NCBI RefSeq assembly: GCF_010233585.1
Contig: NZ_CP045997.1
Location: 2,332,692-2,396,691 of the forward strand
Length of the DNA stretch: 64,000 nt
Origin: Spirosoma endbachense
Lineage (GTDB): Bacteria; Bacteroidota; Bacteroidia; Cytophagales; Spirosomataceae
Direction of reading: 5' to 3'
Within the stretch, counting starts at the first letter, position 1, and each line of letters begins with the position of its first letter. Below, in pieces: positions 61,047-64,000 of the stretch. A model generated the notes under the pieces. That model was not told where the DNA came from. It was given only the letters and a program-made list of their open reading frames with translations, and did no database searches. The translations under genes and the position numbers were made by a program.

Positions 61047-63101
61047 ATGATCAGTAAATTCCATAGGTTGATAGTGATGGCTGTTTTTTTGCTGGCGGGT
61101 TCAGCGCAAGGCCAATATGCAATCCGTGACCCGAAAGCAATTCCGCTACATGGGGAATGGCGGTTTGCACTCGATCCGGCTGAAGCTGGCGAATCAGAAC
61201 AGTGGTTCTCCAATAAGATACCGGTCAATGGCTGGGATAAAGTCAGTGTGCCGCATTGCTTTTCGGTCGATCCACGGTATCAATTTTATACCGGCACGAC
61301 CTGGTATCGGCGCACATTCGGTTGGCAACCATCGGGCAAAAAACGGGTTTTGCTGCATTTCGACGGGGTTTATTACGCAACCACGGTATGGATTAATAAC
61401 CGTAAAGTCGGTTCACACGAAGGTGGCTATACCCCGTTTAGCTTCGATGTTACCGATTACCTGACGGCCGGTTCGGAAAACAGCCTGGCTATTTCGGTGA
61501 ATAACAACACCTGGAAACCGGGCAGTATACCCGGAGCCAAAGACAATGGCCGCCCCAATGATCCTTTCCCAGGCTGGATGAATTACGGCGGTCTGATTCG
61601 GCCGGTTTACCTGACCGTCGAGCCGGAAGTCTACGTGGAGAACGTGAAAGTGGAAGCCTTGCCTGAGTTAGTCAAAGGAACAGCCACGCTCACCCTCAAA
61701 ACCCGCGTTCGGAATACATCGGGGCAAGCGATTACACCTGCCATTCAGTATCAGGTTAAGCAGGGAAATAAAACGCTGGTGTTGAAATGGAAGAGTGCAA
61801 CTGGCACTGTCGGTCCAAATCAAACGGCCGTGCTGGAAGCCGAAGCGCCCCTAAAAGCCACTGATGTGGATTTATGGAGTGTTGACAAACCGACACTCTA
61901 CGATCTACGAGTTATTGCCGGGACCGATACGACCACTACGCACTTTGGTATTCGGAAGGTTGAGGTTCGAAATGCGCAGCTGTTGCTCAATGGCCAGCCT
62001 ATTAAAGTAGCGGGTGGCAATCGGGTTGTCGATTATCCGGGACTCGGCTCAATGGAACCCGACTGGCTGATCGAGAAGGATCTGCGGCTGATGAAGGAAG
62101 CAGGCATGGAATTTCACCGCCTGACGCATTATACCCCCAGCGAGGCCGTTTACGACTGGGCCGACCGAAATGGTATGCTGATTATTTCGGAAGCGGGTAA
62201 CTGGCAGCTTACCCCAAAGCAGATGGCAAACGATACGATCCGCCGAAAATTCCAGCATCAGTTCCGGGAAATGGCCGAGCGCGACTGGAATCACCCCAGC
62301 GTAATCGCTTATAGCGTTGGCAATGAATACCTGTCCGAAACGCCTTCGGGACAAAGCTGGACGAAAGACATGATTGCCTACGCCCGCACCCTCGACGCCA
62401 CCCGGCTCTACACATTTGCATCGATGCGGTTAAACATACTGCCGAAAAAGCCGGAAGATGAAGCCAGTCAGTATTGTGATTTTGTTTCAACAAATTCCTA
62501 CGGCAATCATGCCAAAGTACTGGATCACATTCACCAACTCTACCCCGACAAACCCATCCTGATCAGCGAATGGGGTCGTCGGGCCGACACCGAAACGGGC
62601 GATGCCGGGCAGATTGCCGACGTGGAGCAGGTTGTTCGGGAAATCAGGAAGCGGCCCTACGTAATCGGCGCGTCGTGGTGGTCATTCAATGATTATCAAA
62701 GTCGGCATCAGGGCACCAATCCCAACGGCTACCGTCCGTGGGGGCTTGTCGGGCCAGAACGGGCAAAACGACCGATGTACGCGACCTATCAGCGCGAAAT
62801 GGCACCCGTAACCGTCGAAAAAACAAGCTGGACTCCTGGGCCAGAAGGCGTTCATACGCTTACCATCCGGATAACGGCCCGTAACGATTTTCCGGCCTAT
62901 ACCCTTCAGGGCTACCAGCTAAAAGCCAACGATGACAGCCTTGACATACCAACTCTGCAACCGGGTCAAAGCGTTGACCTCATTGTTCCCGTTCGTGGGT
63001 TTGACAAAACCCTTCATGTAACCATCCTGAAACCGACGGGCTTTTCAATTCTTACTCAAACGATTGATCTAACGAATGATACGCGAACAAGCAACCGATA
63101 A
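61047..63101 (+). CDS. Glycoside hydrolase family 2 (beta-glucuronidase/beta-galactosidase-like)
   Basis: 684 residues from the ATG at 61047, chosen because it opens a signal peptide (MISKFHRLIVMAVFLLAGSAQG). Three GH2 parts are seen: the sugar-binding jelly roll (WYRRTFGWQPSGKKRVLLHFDGVYYATTVWINNRKVGSHEGGYTPFSFDVTDYL), the immunoglobulin-like domain, and the TIM barrel with the acid/base Glu in YSVGNEYLSE and the nucleophile Glu in PILISEWGRR. The typical GxNRH motif is replaced by VAGGNRVVDYPG. It likely removes beta-linked uronic acid or galactose residues. It overlaps the next gene by 26 bp. Confidence 0.9.
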   Translation: MISKFHRLIVMAVFLLAGSAQGQYAIRDPKAIPLHGEWRFALDPAEAGESEQWFSNKIPVNGWDKVSVPHCFSVDPRYQFYTGTTWYRRTFGWQPSGKKRVLLHFDGVYYATTVWINNRKVGSHEGGYTPFSFDVTDYLTAGSENSLAISVNNNTWKPGSIPGAKDNGRPNDPFPGWMNYGGLIRPVYLTVEPEVYVENVKVEALPELVKGTATLTLKTRVRNTSGQAITPAIQYQVKQGNKTLVLKWKSATGTVGPNQTAVLEAEAPLKATDVDLWSVDKPTLYDLRVIAGTDTTTTHFGIRKVEVRNAQLLLNGQPIKVAGGNRVVDYPGLGSMEPDWLIEKDLRLMKEAGMEFHRLTHYTPSEAVYDWADRNGMLIISEAGNWQLTPKQMANDTIRRKFQHQFREMAERDWNHPSVIAYSVGNEYLSETPSGQSWTKDMIAYARTLDATRLYTFASMRLNILPKKPEDEASQYCDFVSTNSYGNHAKVLDHIHQLYPDKPILISEWGRRADTETGDAGQIADVEQVVREIRKRPYVIGASWWSFNDYQSRHQGTNPNGYRPWGLVGPERAKRPMYATYQREMAPVTVEKTSWTPGPEGVHTLTIRITARNDFPAYTLQGYQLKANDDSLDIPTLQPGQSVDLIVPVRGFDKTLHVTILKPTGFSILTQTIDLTNDTRTSNR

Positions 63102-64000
63102 ACGAACCTTAAAAACCATCCGACATGACGCCGATCTGATTGTAGTTGGCGGGGGCTTATCGGGTGTCTGTTGTGCCATCACAGCAGCTCGGGCAGGCAT
63201 TCGCGTCGTGCTGGTGCAGGACCGGCCTGTGCTCGGCGGTAACGCATCGAGCGAAGTACGGCTGTGGGTTCTGGGCGCAACTTCACACATGGGCAACAAC
63301 AATCGATGGGCCCGCGAAGGCGGTGTCATCGACGAATTACTACTCGAAAACTGGTACCGAAATCCGGAAGGAAATCCGCTGATTTTCGATACGATTCTGC
63401 TCGAAAAAGTAATTGGCGAGTCAAATATCACCCTGTTACTGAATACGGCGGTGTATGAGGTAGAGAAATCGACGCCCGATACCATCAGCGAACTAAAAGC
63501 TTTCTGCAGCCAGAATAGCACGCTATATGAGCTGGTAGCTCCTTTGTTCTGCGATGCTTCCGGCGACGGAATAGTAGGCTTTCAGGCGGGCGCAGCCTTC
63601 CGGATGGGAGCCGAATCGCAGGAAGAGTTTGGCGAAAAGTTCGCCCCTTCGGCCGAATACGGCGAGTTGCTGGGCCATTCGATGTACTTCTACACGAAAG
63701 ATACGGGGCGTCCGGTTCGCTTTGTTCCACCGTCTTATGCACTGGACGACATTACCAAAATTCCTCGCTATCGTCGGTTCAATACCCAGGAATACGGTTG
63801 TCAATTGTGGTGGATCGAGTATGGTGGCCGCCTGGACACCGTTCACGATACCGAAAAAATCAAATGGGAATTATGGAAGGTTGTCTATGGCGTCTGGAAC
63901 TACATCAAAAATTCGGGGCAGTTCCCGGAAGCCGAAACGCTAACGCTGGAATGGGTCGGTCATATTCCGGGTAAGCGCGAAAGCCGCCGGTTTGAGGGGG
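63076..64000 (+). CDS. FAD-dependent oxidoreductase, PF12831-type, 3' end outside window
   Basis: The frame opens at ATG 63076 inside the end of the GH2 gene and runs off the right edge (308 codons visible). It starts without a signal peptide (MIREQATDKRTLKTIRHDAD), so it is probably cytoplasmic. The FAD site is LIVVGGGLSGVCCAITAARAG, followed by RPVLGGNASSEVRLWVLGA and the late motif GHIPGKRESRRFEG, matching the FAD domain of the secreted enzyme at 53906. It lacks the N-terminal carbohydrate-binding-like domain of that enzyme. Substrate unknown; a role in breakdown of the imported sugar is inferred. Confidence 0.87.
   Translation, partial: MIREQATDKRTLKTIRHDADLIVVGGGLSGVCCAITAARAGIRVVLVQDRPVLGGNASSEVRLWVLGATSHMGNNNRWAREGGVIDELLLENWYRNPEGNPLIFDTILLEKVIGESNITLLLNTAVYEVEKSTPDTISELKAFCSQNSTLYELVAPLFCDASGDGIVGFQAGAAFRMGAESQEEFGEKFAPSAEYGELLGHSMYFYTKDTGRPVRFVPPSYALDDITKIPRYRRFNTQEYGCQLWWIEYGGRLDTVHDTEKIKWELWKVVYGVWNYIKNSGQFPEAETLTLEWVGHIPGKRESRRFEG

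Overview
The window comes from a member of the Bacteroidota, most likely a Cytophagales/Spirosoma-like soil or freshwater bacterium. Supporting signs are a gliding gene (gldE) in the order mutY-ssb-gldE next to HU, two SusC/SusD pairs, promoters with the Bacteroidota -7 element TAnnTTTG instead of a sigma-70 -10 box, A-rich start regions without Shine-Dalgarno sequences, LytTR regulators and many signal-peptide lipoproteins. I see no rRNA, tRNA, CRISPR array, transposase or prophage gene.

Layout. 1-6.1 kb is conserved housekeeping: gldE (cut by the left edge), ssb and mutY on the minus strand; HU, a TPR protein, a 29-residue mS38-like basic protein and RNase G on the plus strand. 6.1-10 kb is an accessory block: a 56-codon peptide gene with a Cys-Cys motif sits directly before a LpxL-like acyltransferase, divergent from a membrane-anchored LytTR regulator, followed by a LuxR-type regulator with a degenerate receiver and an orphan small protein. 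10-30 kb is ordinary chromosome: dnaG, a vanadium-haloperoxidase-like lipoprotein, a C-terminal processing protease, an FKBP isomerase, an isolated atpA-atpG pair, several envelope proteins of unknown function, a ferritin with an HMA-like protein flanked by two related small proteins, an M23 peptidase, thrB and a lytic transglycosylase.

30-40 kb holds a GH20 hexosaminidase, a LytTR/LytS two-component pair, an ECF sigma factor with a cupin anti-sigma factor, an amino-acid permease, a Tat-exported sugar isomerase-like protein and a DUF218 protein. 40.6-64 kb is a polysaccharide-utilisation region built around one LacI-family regulator. A minus-strand operon (unknown periplasmic protein, SusC, SusD) lies on one side. 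A long plus-strand operon lies on the other: SusC, SusD, a secreted protein with a flavinylation-type GAT motif, a secreted FAD oxidoreductase, the flavin transferase ApbE, an (alpha/alpha)6-like enzyme, a sodium:solute symporter, a GH2 glycosidase and a second FAD oxidoreductase cut by the right edge. A LacI-type operator overlaps the putative promoter of the minus operon, and a 48-bp perfect palindrome lies between lacI and the plus-strand susC.

Two groups deserve most attention. One is the peptide/acyltransferase pair with its divergent membrane-bound regulator, which looks like a small modified-peptide or signalling cassette. The other is the glycan operon that appears to carry its own extracytoplasmic flavin redox module (ApbE, a likely flavinylated partner and FAD oxidoreductases). 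Long, perfect inverted repeats recur in intergenic regions, several of them between divergent genes where a terminator role is impossible.
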